21,753 bases of DNA, taken from JANXXV01 sp038230275. GTDB taxonomy: Bacteria; Acidobacteriota; Terriglobia; Bryobacterales; Bryobacteraceae. The notes under the pieces were generated by a model. The model ran no database searches. It saw nothing but the letters and a program-made list of their open reading frames with translations, and had not been told where the DNA came from. The first letter of the stretch is position 1; each line of letters starts with the position of its first letter. This document shows, piece after piece, positions 1-7,049 of the stretch. Location of the stretch: NCBI GenBank assembly GCA_038230275.1, contig JBBRNO010000119.1:1-21753 (forward strand), read 5' to 3'. The translations under genes and the position numbers were made by a program.

Positions 1-3
1 GCA

Positions 4-1773
4 CTATTCCCATTCGATGGTGCCGGGCGGTTTGTGCGTCAGGTCATAGAATACAGCTGCAATCCCGGGAACGCGCAGGATCTCCGCCGTCAGCGGCGCC
101 AGGATCCCCGGATCCATGGCGACCGATACCGCTGTCATCCCGTCCACTGAATCGATGGGCCGCAGTACGATGGAATCTGGCGCAGTCTCGGTTCCCACGG
201 GAATCAGGACCACGGGAAACTGCCAGACCCGCTTTTCAAAATCACTTTCCAGGCAAACGCGCCGCACAATGGCGTCCGCCGTTCGCAACCTGTCCAGCCG
301 GGCGGACGTAAGCGCTGACGGCTGTACGGAGATCTCCTCGATCGGGCTGTTGCTGCCGGTCATATACACCACGCGGTTCACCCGTTCCATGGCGTTCGTG
401 AGATCGATCGCCCGCTGGTGCAAATTCTCTCCGGTAATGGCGAGAACCGGTTTGTAGGTTCGCGAATCGCCCTGCACCCCGACCGATTTGACCGGGATCA
501 GCCAGCCCTCGTCCAGGTGTTCCAGCTTCAGCGCGGCGGACGAACACAGGCAGCGGATCGCCAGTCCAGGACCCGGAAACGGATGCCGGTCCAGGAACTC
601 ATCCGGAAGGCCCAATTCGCGGCCGATATCCCGGACTTCGTCTTTGTAGAAGAAGGCCAGCGGCTCCACAATGCGCTTCTCATCGATCAGTTTTTGTATC
701 CCGGCCACGCGGTTGTGGTGGGTCTTGATCAGATCCGCCTTGGCTGAACCGCCGGATTCAATGGTGTCGGGATAGATTGTGCCCTGGCCTAATATCCAAT
801 GGCCGTCCAACCGTTTCAGAATCCGGTCTTGCACGTGGACGAACTGCTCCCCGATGATGTGTCGCTTCGTTTCCGGATCGAGCACCTCATGCAGCGCTCC
901 AAGAAACTCAGCCGAGGCGTCTTCCACATGAAAGCCCTCGCTGCCGAGCGATTCAAACAGGCCGCGTACGAATTCCGTCTCCCCTTCGCGCATCAAGCCC
1001 GTGTCCACGTAGGTACCGCGGACGCGATCCCTGCCCAACGCTTTCAGGCAAAGCGTATAGGCGACGGTGGAATCCACACCGCCGCTGACGAAGAAGAAGA
1101 TGTTGCGGTCACCTACTACCTCGCGGATTTGCTGCTCCACCAGTGGAATGCGATGTTTCGGGTCCCAATCGGGCGTGCAGCCGCAAATGTCGAATAAGAA
1201 GTTGGATAGAATCTGCCGCCCGTGGCGCGTGTGGACCACTTCGGGATGAAACTGAACTCCGTACAGCCGCTTCGCCTGGTCCGCGATGGCGGCCATCTCG
1301 CAAGTGGGGGTCCGTCCGGTTACTTGAAATCCCTGGGGAACTGCACTCACTGAGTCCCTATGGCTCATCCAGATTTGCTGCGTCCCCACGGCCTCCCGGA
1401 ACAAAGGCCCAGGCCCAATAGCGGTTTCAAATACCGCCAGCCCATACTCGCCCTTCTCGCCCTTGCGCACCGTGCCGCCCAGCGCCCGGGCCATCAGCTG
1501 CTGGCCGTAACAAATGCCCAACACGGCTTGACCAGAGGAAAAAATGCCGGGGTCTACCGTAGGGCTGCCCGCTTCATACACGCTGGCGGGTCCGCCGGAG
1601 ATGATTAGCCCCTTGTGGCCGGCAAGCCGTTCGGCCGGCGTGTCACTGGGGAAAACTTCGGCATAGACGCCCAGTTCACGCACCTTTCGCGCGATTAAAT
1701 GGCAGTACTGGCCGCCGGTGTCTAAAATGGCGATCTGGGGATTCGGAACGTAGTTGGTAACGTGGTTGGTCAT
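4..1773 (-). CDS. guaA: GMP synthase (glutamine-hydrolysing), long-type
   Basis: Converts XMP, ATP and glutamine to GMP in purine biosynthesis, in the cytoplasm. The 589-residue protein has three parts. A class I glutamine amidotransferase (about residues 13-200) carries the nucleophile Cys88 in GICYGQQ and the His/Glu pair in FHPEV near 176-178. An ATP pyrophosphatase domain follows, with its P-loop SGGVDS near 230-235 and HPFPGPGL near 396-403. The dimerisation domain ends in KPPGTIEWE. It is about 60 residues longer than the roughly 525-residue E. coli enzyme. The extra length lies in the C-terminal domain after SVGVQGD and resembles the long dimerisation domain of eukaryotic GMP synthases. 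The ATG at 1773 is the only plausible start; upstream codons give no better start, and no clear Shine-Dalgarno precedes it. The gene lies 52 bp downstream of the S41 protease in the same direction, so the two may be cotranscribed. Confidence 0.97.
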   Translation of the reverse strand: MTNHVTNYVPNPQIAILDTGGQYCHLIARKVRELGVYAEVFPSDTPAERLAGHKGLIISGGPASVYEAGSPTVDPGIFSSGQAVLGICYGQQLMARALGGTVRKGEKGEYGLAVFETAIGPGPLFREAVGTQQIWMSHRDSVSAVPQGFQVTGRTPTCEMAAIADQAKRLYGVQFHPEVVHTRHGRQILSNFLFDICGCTPDWDPKHRIPLVEQQIREVVGDRNIFFFVSGGVDSTVAYTLCLKALGRDRVRGTYVDTGLMREGETEFVRGLFESLGSEGFHVEDASAEFLGALHEVLDPETKRHIIGEQFVHVQDRILKRLDGHWILGQGTIYPDTIESGGSAKADLIKTHHNRVAGIQKLIDEKRIVEPLAFFYKDEVRDIGRELGLPDEFLDRHPFPGPGLAIRCLCSSAALKLEHLDEGWLIPVKSVGVQGDSRTYKPVLAITGENLHQRAIDLTNAMERVNRVVYMTGSNSPIEEISVQPSALTSARLDRLRTADAIVRRVCLESDFEKRVWQFPVVLIPVGTETAPDSIVLRPIDSVDGMTAVSVAMDPGILAPLTAEILRVPGIAAVFYDLTHKPPGTIEWE

Positions 1774-1804
1774 CTGCGTTTGAGTGCCGCGCAGATGACC
1801 AGCC
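1764..1804. repeat. Inverted repeat enclosing the guaA start codon
   Basis: GGTCATCTGCG at 1768-1778 is repeated as its exact reverse complement CGCAGATGACC at 1790-1800, with an 11-nt loop. Extending both arms to 1764 and 1804 gives 15-nt arms with one mismatch. On the minus-strand mRNA the start codon of guaA (1773-1771) is in the 3' arm, so the hairpin would pair the initiation codon. No T-run follows, so it does not look like an ordinary terminator. A role in translational control of guaA is inference. Confidence 0.6.
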
Positions 1805-1825
1805 TGAAGTGGAAGTCTAGCGGTC

Positions 1826-3421
1826 CTATTTCGTTTGTACCCTCTGCACGATCATCTTCTTGGCCGTATCCTGAAGCGATTTGGCCTTGCTCAGTGAATC
1901 GATGCCCTTCAACACAACCGGGTCGAATTCAATGCCCAGTTTCCGCGCATCTTCCACGCTGAAGGCGGTGATGTACATCTCACGGCGTAACTGCTGTTTG
2001 GCCCACTCGTTATTCTCGGCGTATTCCGCTTCCGTAAACTGCGCGTTATCCTTCAGCAGAAACGTATGGAAATCGTTCATCAGCGCGTTGTCCGGGGACC
2101 AATCCTTCGGAAGTTTCGCTTCATTCTTGCCGAAGTACTTGGCGGTAAAGTTGAAGAACTCGTACTTCCGCAAAAGCTCAATCTGGAATTTATTGGCCTT
2201 CGGGGGCAGGTACTTTTCGTCCGGAGTGATGCCGCCGCCGCCGTAAACCGTCCGGCCGCTGTCGGTCATCTTCACGTCCTGCAGGTTCTTGGTGCCGCCT
2301 TCCTGGCGGTTGTAGTAGTAGTTGTAGAACGAAGTATTCGAGTAGTCCCGCTGAATCAGACGGCCACTGGGCGTGTAGAAGTGAGCGGTAGTCAAAGCGA
2401 GGCCCGTGTTCTCAGACAACGGATAAACCGTCTGCACCAGTCCCTTGCCAAACGTATTGTCGCCCAAAATCCAGCCCCGATCATGATCCTGCAACGCGCC
2501 GGCCACAATTTCAGCCGCCGAAGCCGAATAGCGGTTCACCAGCACAACGATTGGATAATCGCGGCCCTGATTGCCGTGCCGTGCGTAGTACGGTTTGTCG
2601 GGCGAGGAACGGCCACGATGCGAAACGATCATCTGTCCCTTTTGCAGGAAATGATCCGCCACGGCGACGCCTTCGTTCAGAAGTCCGCCAGGATTTTCAC
2701 GAAGGTCCAGAATCAGGCCCTTGATCTTGGTTTCATCCAGACGCTTGAAGTTGTCTTCCATCTCGCGGCTGGTGTTCTCATTGAACTGCTGAATGTCCAT
2801 GTAGGCGATGCCGGGCTTCACAAAGAAGGCATCTTCCACGCTCTTACGGGGAATCTCACCGCGGGTGATGTTGAACGGAATCGGCTTCTCTACGCCTTCA
2901 CGGACGATAATCACCTGCACCTGCGTTCCCAGTGGTCCCTTCAACAGGTCCGCCACTTCGGTTGTAGTCAGACCATCGGTGCGCTTATCGTTCACTTCTA
3001 TGATGGCGTCGCCCGGACGAATGCCGGCTTTGTATGCAGGAGAACCTTCGAACGGGGCAATCACAATCGTCTTGCCGCCCCTAGGCGCCACGGTCATGCC
3101 AACGCCGTAGTAGTGGCCCTTCTGGTCTTCTCTTAACAGCTGGAAATCTTTCGGATCGAAGAAACTGGTATGGGGATCGAGCGTCCGCGCCATTCCAGGA
3201 ATTGCGCCCTTATAAATGGCCTTGTCGGGCGTCACTTTATCGGCGAAGTTTTCCTCCACCAGGTTCAATACCTTGGTAAAGCTCTTCAAGCTCGACTTAA
3301 TGTCGTCTTCCGAACTGGCGGCGGATGCGCCCGCAATCGTCGGCCCGTACAGGCCGCCAAGCATTGAACAAAGTAGAACAATCAGCGGTGCAACTAAAAG
3401 AGAGCGCCGTTTTTGAGCCAA
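1826..3421 (-). CDS. S41 family carboxy-terminal processing protease (Ctp/Prc type)
   Basis: Serine protease of the tail-specific protease family, which trims or degrades periplasmic proteins from their C-termini. An N-terminal hydrophobic segment ending in an AGASA-like region suggests export or membrane anchoring. A PDZ domain follows (about 108-190, with YYGVGMTV and AGIRPGD), then the S41 catalytic core. Numbered from the longer GTG-initiated frame, the nucleophile is Ser307 in YSASAAE and the general base Lys332 in FGKG. Their 25-residue spacing is the family norm. A longer frame starts at a GTG at 3439, but GGAGGA at 3433-3428 lies inside it. That motif sits 6 nt before the TTG at 3421, which I take as the start, giving 531 residues. 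The segment from about residue 365 to 400 is rich in Tyr and Asn and seems family-specific. It is followed by guaA. Confidence 0.95.
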   Translation of the reverse strand: MAQKRRSLLVAPLIVLLCSMLGGLYGPTIAGASAASSEDDIKSSLKSFTKVLNLVEENFADKVTPDKAIYKGAIPGMARTLDPHTSFFDPKDFQLLREDQKGHYYGVGMTVAPRGGKTIVIAPFEGSPAYKAGIRPGDAIIEVNDKRTDGLTTTEVADLLKGPLGTQVQVIIVREGVEKPIPFNITRGEIPRKSVEDAFFVKPGIAYMDIQQFNENTSREMEDNFKRLDETKIKGLILDLRENPGGLLNEGVAVADHFLQKGQMIVSHRGRSSPDKPYYARHGNQGRDYPIVVLVNRYSASAAEIVAGALQDHDRGWILGDNTFGKGLVQTVYPLSENTGLALTTAHFYTPSGRLIQRDYSNTSFYNYYYNRQEGGTKNLQDVKMTDSGRTVYGGGGITPDEKYLPPKANKFQIELLRKYEFFNFTAKYFGKNEAKLPKDWSPDNALMNDFHTFLLKDNAQFTEAEYAENNEWAKQQLRREMYITAFSVEDARKLGIEFDPVVLKGIDSLSKAKSLQDTAKKMIVQRVQTK

Positions 3422-3449
3422 AGGGAATCCTCCCGACACAACCAGTATA
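3422..3449 (-). promoter_or_regulatory. Ribosome binding site and possible -10 element of the S41 protease
   Basis: A strong Shine-Dalgarno GGAGGA (3433-3428) lies 6 nt before TTG 3421 and decides that start. TATACT (3449-3444) could be a -10 element giving a leader of roughly 15 nt. I see no good -35 at the right distance, so the promoter part is weak. Confidence 0.55.
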
Positions 3450-3604
3450 TCGCGATTATGCTGACGTTACTTTAGTGGGGTTGGTTTCTACCCATCTGTT
3501 AATCTGGCTAGAAGGTTCCACGACGGAAAGTGGCAACCCCGGTGGCTTACAATCGGGTTGTACATCTGGGTAACCATCCGTGGTATGAACGACATGGAGT
3601 CCCA

Positions 3605-3883
3605 ATGGCACGCAACCGAGTCCTGGTTCAGTACCCGTCCGAAATAATAGCTGGAATTGACAAGCTTGTTGGCCCTGGCAAAAGAACAGCCTTCCTGGTC
3701 GGGTTGGCCCAGCGGGAACTCAAGCTGCACAGGCAGCGGGAGGCATTGCGCGAGGCGGCAGGTTGCTGGAAGCCGGAGGACCATCCCGAGCTTGCAACCG
3801 GAGCGGCTGCTTGGGTGGCGAAGATACGCTCCGAGTCCGATGAACGTGTTGAGCGGATCGTCCAGCGCCGGGACGCAGGATAG
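3605..3883 (+). CDS. VapB-like ribbon-helix-helix antitoxin
   Basis: A 92-residue protein with an N-terminal beta strand and helices typical of ribbon-helix-helix DNA-binding antitoxins (about residues 3-45). A charged middle part (residues 40-50) leads to WKPEDHPEL (56-63) and GAAAWVAKIR, a pattern I associate with antitoxins paired with PIN-domain toxins. Such proteins neutralise the toxin and repress their own operon. The ATG at 3605 is preceded by GGAG at 3596-3599 with 5-nt spacing, which favours it over a GTG at 3530. The stop codon directly abuts the ATG of the VapC remnant (TAGATG), the usual arrangement in these two-gene modules. Since the toxin frame is broken, this antitoxin may now be an orphan. 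The family call is from recall and could be another CopG-type regulator. Confidence 0.75.
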   Translation: MARNRVLVQYPSEIIAGIDKLVGPGKRTAFLVGLAQRELKLHRQREALREAAGCWKPEDHPELATGAAAWVAKIRSESDERVERIVQRRDAG

Positions 3884-4235
3884 ATGGCGGCGGATTTCCG
3901 TCTGAACACAAACGTAATAATCGATGCTATCAACTTGCGCAAGGGGCGAACCCAACTCCTCGAAGTCGTCCTCACTGTACACGGGGATGCGTCCTAACGA
4001 GGCTGCAAGGACAGGAAGGTTTTTGCGCAGCCTGGAGTTCTACCCTGTGACGTGGGAAATAGCGAAGTACGCCGGGGAGCTGTACAGTCAGTGCCGAACT
4101 CAAGGAAACACGGTCGGTATGGCGGATGCTACCATCGCCGCAGTGGCTCTAGTGAACAGGCTCGTGCTGCTCACGGACAATCAGAAACATTTCCCGATGT
4201 CCGAGATCAATCTCTATCCAATGTCGACGAGTTAA
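3884..4235 (+). pseudogene. VapC-type PIN-domain toxin remnant, frameshifted and deleted
   Basis: Intact relatives are single-stranded RNA-cleaving PIN ribonucleases of about 130 residues. The 5' part, in the frame starting at ATG 3884, begins with the PIN signature in the form LNTNVIIDAI and stops at TAA 3995-3997 after 37 residues. The rest continues in the +1 frame from near 3966, reading YTGMRPNEA..., then MADATIAA and LLTDNQKHFPM, to the stop at 4235. Between them about 13-16 residues are missing. That lost segment should carry the second catalytic acidic residue, normally two positions before Tyr; here a Ser stands there. The first catalytic Asp of LDTN is Asn. Two of the four acidic residues and the reading frame are therefore gone, so it should be inactive. 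The last two acidic sites (in MADAT and TDNQ) remain. Confidence 0.8.
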
Positions 4236-5167
4236 GCCTTCAGCCGGTAAGTCTTGTGCGCATTCTCCCAGGTCAGCTTTTTGAACATCGCGGGAGACAC
4301 GGTTGCCTTCAACAGCGTCAGCGTTTCCCTCGCCACGCATTTGCCTGCCAGCCGGCTGGCACCCGGGTTTCCACCCTGCGAGATTCCTCCGCCCTTTCCG
4401 TCGTTGCAAGCGCAGTCGCTGCCGAAGATCAGCTTATCCTGGTGCCGCTTCAGAAAATCGCCAGTAAACTCCGGATCGCGCGAAAGAGCGTTGTTCCCTG
4501 AATTCGCCGCCAAGTCTCCATACAGGTTCGCGTAGTCGCTCAACAACCGGTCGGTAATGCCGCCTCGTTTGATTTTCCCGGCCGGGTACGCCTCCTGATT
4601 CGCGTAATCGGCGCTAACGTTCGCCCAAAAAGCGTCGGCGTGGCCAATAAAGCGAGTCTTCGGAAACGCCTTCAACACTGCTTCATAGTTCTTGAAACCG
4701 GTGCTGAAAACACCCTCTGTCGGCGTATGAGGCACTTCCTGGAAATGGATCAGGATAGGAACGTTCAAGTCCGCCGCCAGCGCATACATCCGCCGCAGCT
4801 CAGGGCCGTTAGCCTCCACGTGAGACTTCAGTTCTCCGAAACCGATGGCGCCACTCTTCACCGCTTTGGTCAGCAGTTCCGCCGCTTCCGGCTTGGTGAC
4901 GTCCACCCCGGCGAACCAGCCCAGGAAACGGCCGGAATATTTCGTCTGAAGCGCTGCCATGCCGGCAGCCGAACTTTCGCTCGCCAGGACCATGGCGTGC
5001 GATACGCCGCATCCGTCCATATGAACAATATTTGCTTCCGGGGTCCGTCTTAAGTGATGGTGGCAATCCACCACGGTCCCACCCCACAAGTCCTGCATTT
5101 GAGCGGCGAGCGGCAACGCGCTGAGCGCGGTTCCGATGGTTTGTACAAATTGGCGGCGGTTCAGCAT
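4232..5167 (-). CDS. Amidohydrolase-2 family metal-dependent hydrolase with Tat signal
   Basis: A TIM-barrel hydrolase of 311 residues; the substrate is not evident. The N-terminus MLNRRQFVQ is followed by a hydrophobic stretch and then AAQ, consistent with a twin-arginine signal peptide and export of a folded metalloprotein. The metal-ligand pattern of the amidohydrolase superfamily is visible: DCHHH (His36, His38), His141 in LIHFQE, His176 in FIGHAD and Asp251 in LIFGSDCA. A glycine-rich stretch (258-268) follows the Asp. The 3' end overlaps the stop of the VapC remnant by 4 bp, tail to tail. The spacer from the MerR gene is 66 bp and both genes point the same way. ATG 5167 has only a poor Shine-Dalgarno. 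Related proteins are often annotated as amidohydrolases of unknown substrate. Confidence 0.85.
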   Translation of the reverse strand: MLNRRQFVQTIGTALSALPLAAQMQDLWGGTVVDCHHHLRRTPEANIVHMDGCGVSHAMVLASESSAAGMAALQTKYSGRFLGWFAGVDVTKPEAAELLTKAVKSGAIGFGELKSHVEANGPELRRMYALAADLNVPILIHFQEVPHTPTEGVFSTGFKNYEAVLKAFPKTRFIGHADAFWANVSADYANQEAYPAGKIKRGGITDRLLSDYANLYGDLAANSGNNALSRDPEFTGDFLKRHQDKLIFGSDCACNDGKGGGISQGGNPGASRLAGKCVARETLTLLKATVSPAMFKKLTWENAHKTYRLKA

Positions 5168-5233
5168 TCTAGGTTTCCGTCCGTAAAGGAACGAAGTGAT
5201 CCTATCACGCCAAGCGAAGGGAGCGCCTGGAAT

Positions 5234-5734
5234 CTAGACGGCGCGCGCTTTCCGGCCCTGCGCCGAAGTTTCCGCACGAACGGGCTTCTTGGGTGCAATC
5301 GTCAGACGGCGCGCCTGGTCCGTGACGCAAACCAGAAACATCGGCTGCTTGGCATTCTTCAAAATATCGATAATCCGCTCTGAGCTGTCTTCCAGGTAAA
5401 TCGCCTTCCCGTCGGTCACCAGATGCAGATCGGCCTCGCCGCTGAGCACTTCGGTCAGCCGCTTGCCCATCTCGCGTTGCAGAAATCGCAAAACGCGGCG
5501 AATCTTCTGAAGAGAGAATCCCTTCCGCCGCAGTTCCGCGATAACTGTAATCTCCACTACTTCTTCTGACAGATAAATTCGCTTATGCGCCGAATGCCGC
5601 GGAGAGACTACTTTTCGCTCATCCCACCATTGCAACTGGCGCAGGCTGACTTGGGCGATCCGTGCTACATCGCTGCTGGCAAACGTTCGGTCTGTCGGTG
5701 CTGGATCAGGACGGGTCTTTTTTGTTTTGAACAT
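5234..5734 (-). CDS. MerR-type transcriptional regulator with unrecognised C-terminal part
   Basis: About 166 residues. The N-terminal winged helix-turn-helix of the MerR family spans roughly residues 20-87 and includes SSDVARIAQVSLRQLQWWDE and the second recognition part LRRKGFSLQKIRRVLRFL. There is no cysteine-rich metal-binding end as in MerR or ZntR. Instead a segment of about 45 residues (GEADLHLVTDGKAIYL to FLVCVTDQ) could form a small alpha/beta domain. The tail is basic (KKPVRAETSAQGRKARAV). ATG 5734 was preferred over an in-frame TTG three codons upstream because GAAAG lies 9 nt before it, but the choice is weak. It follows thiS in the same direction with a gap of 110 bp. Its target genes are not known; thiS or the downstream hydrolase are possible by position only. 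Confidence 0.85.
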   Translation of the reverse strand: MFKTKKTRPDPAPTDRTFASSDVARIAQVSLRQLQWWDERKVVSPRHSAHKRIYLSEEVVEITVIAELRRKGFSLQKIRRVLRFLQREMGKRLTEVLSGEADLHLVTDGKAIYLEDSSERIIDILKNAKQPMFLVCVTDQARRLTIAPKKPVRAETSAQGRKARAV

Positions 5735-5818
5735 TGAGGGCAACTTTCGTTTTCAAATGGAGCGCCTTAGAAATTGTACTCGACCTGTCCCGATAGTCAA
5801 TAGGCTGTTTCGACCTCT

Positions 5819-5850
5819 GGGTAGCTTAAGGTACTACCAGCACCTTACCC
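5819..5850. repeat. Palindromic hairpin at the end of thiS
   Basis: Read on the minus strand, TAAGGT at the thiS stop codon pairs with ACCTTA after a 9-nt loop. An outer pair GGGTA / TACCC flanks it. No T-run follows in either direction, so this is not a standard intrinsic terminator. It could stabilise the 3' end of the thiS transcript or be an operator for the MerR regulator; both are guesses. Confidence 0.35.
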
Positions 5851-6084
5851 GCCGCCCACGAACTGAACGATTTCTATGGTAGCGCCCGCCTCCACCATCT
5901 GCTCGCGCCAATTCGCCTGGCGGACAATCGCACGATTCAATTCCACTGCCACGCGTTCCGGTTCCACCCCCACTTCTACCAACATTTCCATCAGGTTAAG
6001 GCCCTGCGGAATGGTTCGAGGCTCTCCATTTAGAACAATTTGAATGGTTTTTGATTCGGAAAATTTGTCCACTGAGAGGGACAT
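5845..6084 (-). CDS. thiS: ThiS-family sulfur carrier protein
   Basis: A ubiquitin-like protein of 79 residues that, when its C-terminal glycine is adenylated and thiocarboxylated, donates sulfur for the thiazole ring of thiamine or related pathways. It shows the family layout: IQIVLNGEPRTIPQGLNL, then VAVELNRAIV and GATIEIVQFVGGG, ending in the required Gly-Gly. The usual length is 65-75; the first 10 residues are a small extension. ATG 6084 has AGGGAG at 6100-6095 with 10-nt spacing. None of its usual partners (thiG, thiF, thiE, thiC, thiO) is in the window, so its exact pathway is open; a MoaD-like role is less likely given the sequence. It is divergent from the nuo operon and shares the promoter region with it. 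Confidence 0.9.
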   Translation of the reverse strand: MSLSVDKFSESKTIQIVLNGEPRTIPQGLNLMEMLVEVGVEPERVAVELNRAIVRQANWREQMVEAGATIEIVQFVGGG

Positions 6085-6088
6085 GGGT

Positions 6089-6118
6089 TTGACACTCCCT
6101 GTTGCCTCTCATTATAGT
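6089..6118 (+). promoter_or_regulatory. Sigma70-type promoter of the nuo operon
   Basis: TTGACA at 6089-6094 (perfect -35) is followed after 18 nt by TATAGT at 6113-6118 (five of six -10 positions). Transcription would start near 6125, giving a leader of about 22 nt to nuoA ATG 6147. It excludes a TTG at 6102, which lies between the two promoter elements, as the nuoA start. Confidence 0.75.
6111..6116 (-). promoter_or_regulatory. thiS: Divergent -10 element for thiS
   Basis: Read on the minus strand this is TATAAT, a perfect -10 hexamer. It overlaps the nuo -10 by four bases. The predicted thiS leader of about 20 nt contains AGGGAG before ATG 6084. No convincing -35 lies 16-18 nt upstream (the best is TTGTAA, about 20 nt away). 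Confidence 0.5.
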
Positions 6119-6146
6119 CAAACTTAGACTCCTGACTTACAAGTTC

Positions 6147-6542
6147 ATGCCGACCAACTATACAGAGCTGTATTTCCCTGTCCTGGTTCAGGTGATCATC
6201 GCAGTTGCGGTGGCCGCCGGACTCGTGGGCGGATCGTTCCTGCTGGGCAAAAAAATCCGCGGGCGGGTGAAGGATATGCCCTACGAATGCGGCATCACCC
6301 CCTCAGGCAATGCCCGGGAACGGTTCAGTGTCAAGTTTTACCTCGTGGCGATGGTGTTTATCCTGTTCGACATCGAGGCCATTTTTCTTTATCCGTGGGT
6401 CGTCGTCTACCGCGAACTGAAAATCTTCGGCTTTTTTGAAATGCTGATCTTCATAGTTTTAGTGCTGGCCGGTTTCTTCTACATCTGGAAGAAGGGTGTG
6501 CTCGATTGGTCCGCCGACGAAATTGCGAAAGAGAAGCCCTAA
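6147..6542 (+). CDS. nuoA: NADH-quinone oxidoreductase subunit A
   Basis: Small membrane subunit of respiratory complex I that helps form the quinone chamber next to NuoH. From ATG 6147 it has 131 residues, within the family range. Three membrane segments are visible: VLVQVIIAVAVAAGLVGGSF, a middle one in KFYLVAMVFILFDIEAIFLY, and a last one in FEMLIFIVLVLAGFFYIW. The family signature between the first two reads MPYECGITPSGNARERFSVKF. The longer TTG-initiated frame at 6102 is rejected because it begins inside the promoter. No strong Shine-Dalgarno precedes ATG 6147. It is the first gene of the operon and is followed directly by nuoC with 9 bp between them; the usual nuoB gene is absent here. 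Confidence 0.96.
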   Translation: MPTNYTELYFPVLVQVIIAVAVAAGLVGGSFLLGKKIRGRVKDMPYECGITPSGNARERFSVKFYLVAMVFILFDIEAIFLYPWVVVYRELKIFGFFEMLIFIVLVLAGFFYIWKKGVLDWSADEIAKEKP

Positions 6543-6551
6543 CCCAACCCA

Positions 6552-7040
6552 ATGCTTTCTGAACAGGTAAAAGAACGTCCAGTAGCCGCCGCCCTGGAGG
6601 CTCACGATCCTTCGGCCCTCACCGGCGGGATCTACGAATTCGGGGAATTGACGCTTTCCATCGATCCGGCGAAAATCGTCTCCACTTGCGAATTCCTCAA
6701 ACGAGCCGAGAACTTCCTCCGCCTCAGCGCGGTGACGGCCCTTGACTGGTATCCGCTGGAACCGCGGTTCGAAATTGTCTATCAGCTGCATTCGCTGGAG
6801 CGAAACGAACGCCTGCGGCTGAAATGCAAGATCAGCGGCGAGAACCCGGAAATCGATTCCGTTTACAGCGTCTGGCGCGGGGCCGATTGGTACGAACGGG
6901 AAGTGTTCGACCTGTTCGGCGTCAAATTCCGCAACCACCCGAACTTGATCCGGATCCTGATGCCCGAAGGCTGGGAAGGCCATCCGCTGCGGAAAGATTA
7001 CCCCATACACGGCTACAAGTACAGTTATCCGAATGAATAG
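6552..7040 (+). CDS. nuoC: NADH-quinone oxidoreductase subunit C
   Basis: Peripheral-arm subunit (30 kDa type) that packs against NuoD. The 162-residue protein ends with the family signature at about 114-152: YEREVFDLFGVKF, then HPNLIRILMP and WEGHPLRKDYP. The N-terminal 30 residues are variable. It is a separate protein, not fused to NuoD as in E. coli. The spacer to nuoA is 9 bp and to nuoD 9 bp. No evident Shine-Dalgarno precedes ATG 6552, which suggests translational coupling. Confidence 0.96.
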   Translation: MLSEQVKERPVAAALEAHDPSALTGGIYEFGELTLSIDPAKIVSTCEFLKRAENFLRLSAVTALDWYPLEPRFEIVYQLHSLERNERLRLKCKISGENPEIDSVYSVWRGADWYEREVFDLFGVKFRNHPNLIRILMPEGWEGHPLRKDYPIHGYKYSYPNE

Positions 7041-7049
7041 GGAAACGAT

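Noticed and set aside
2066..3136. Plus-strand frame of 356 codons opposite the S41 protease
   Set aside because: The protease has catalytic residues and a ribosome site; the opposite frame has no recognisable motif.
6102..6146. TTG start giving NuoA 15 more residues
   Set aside because: The TTG lies between the -35 and -10 elements of the proposed promoter and so would not be transcribed from it.
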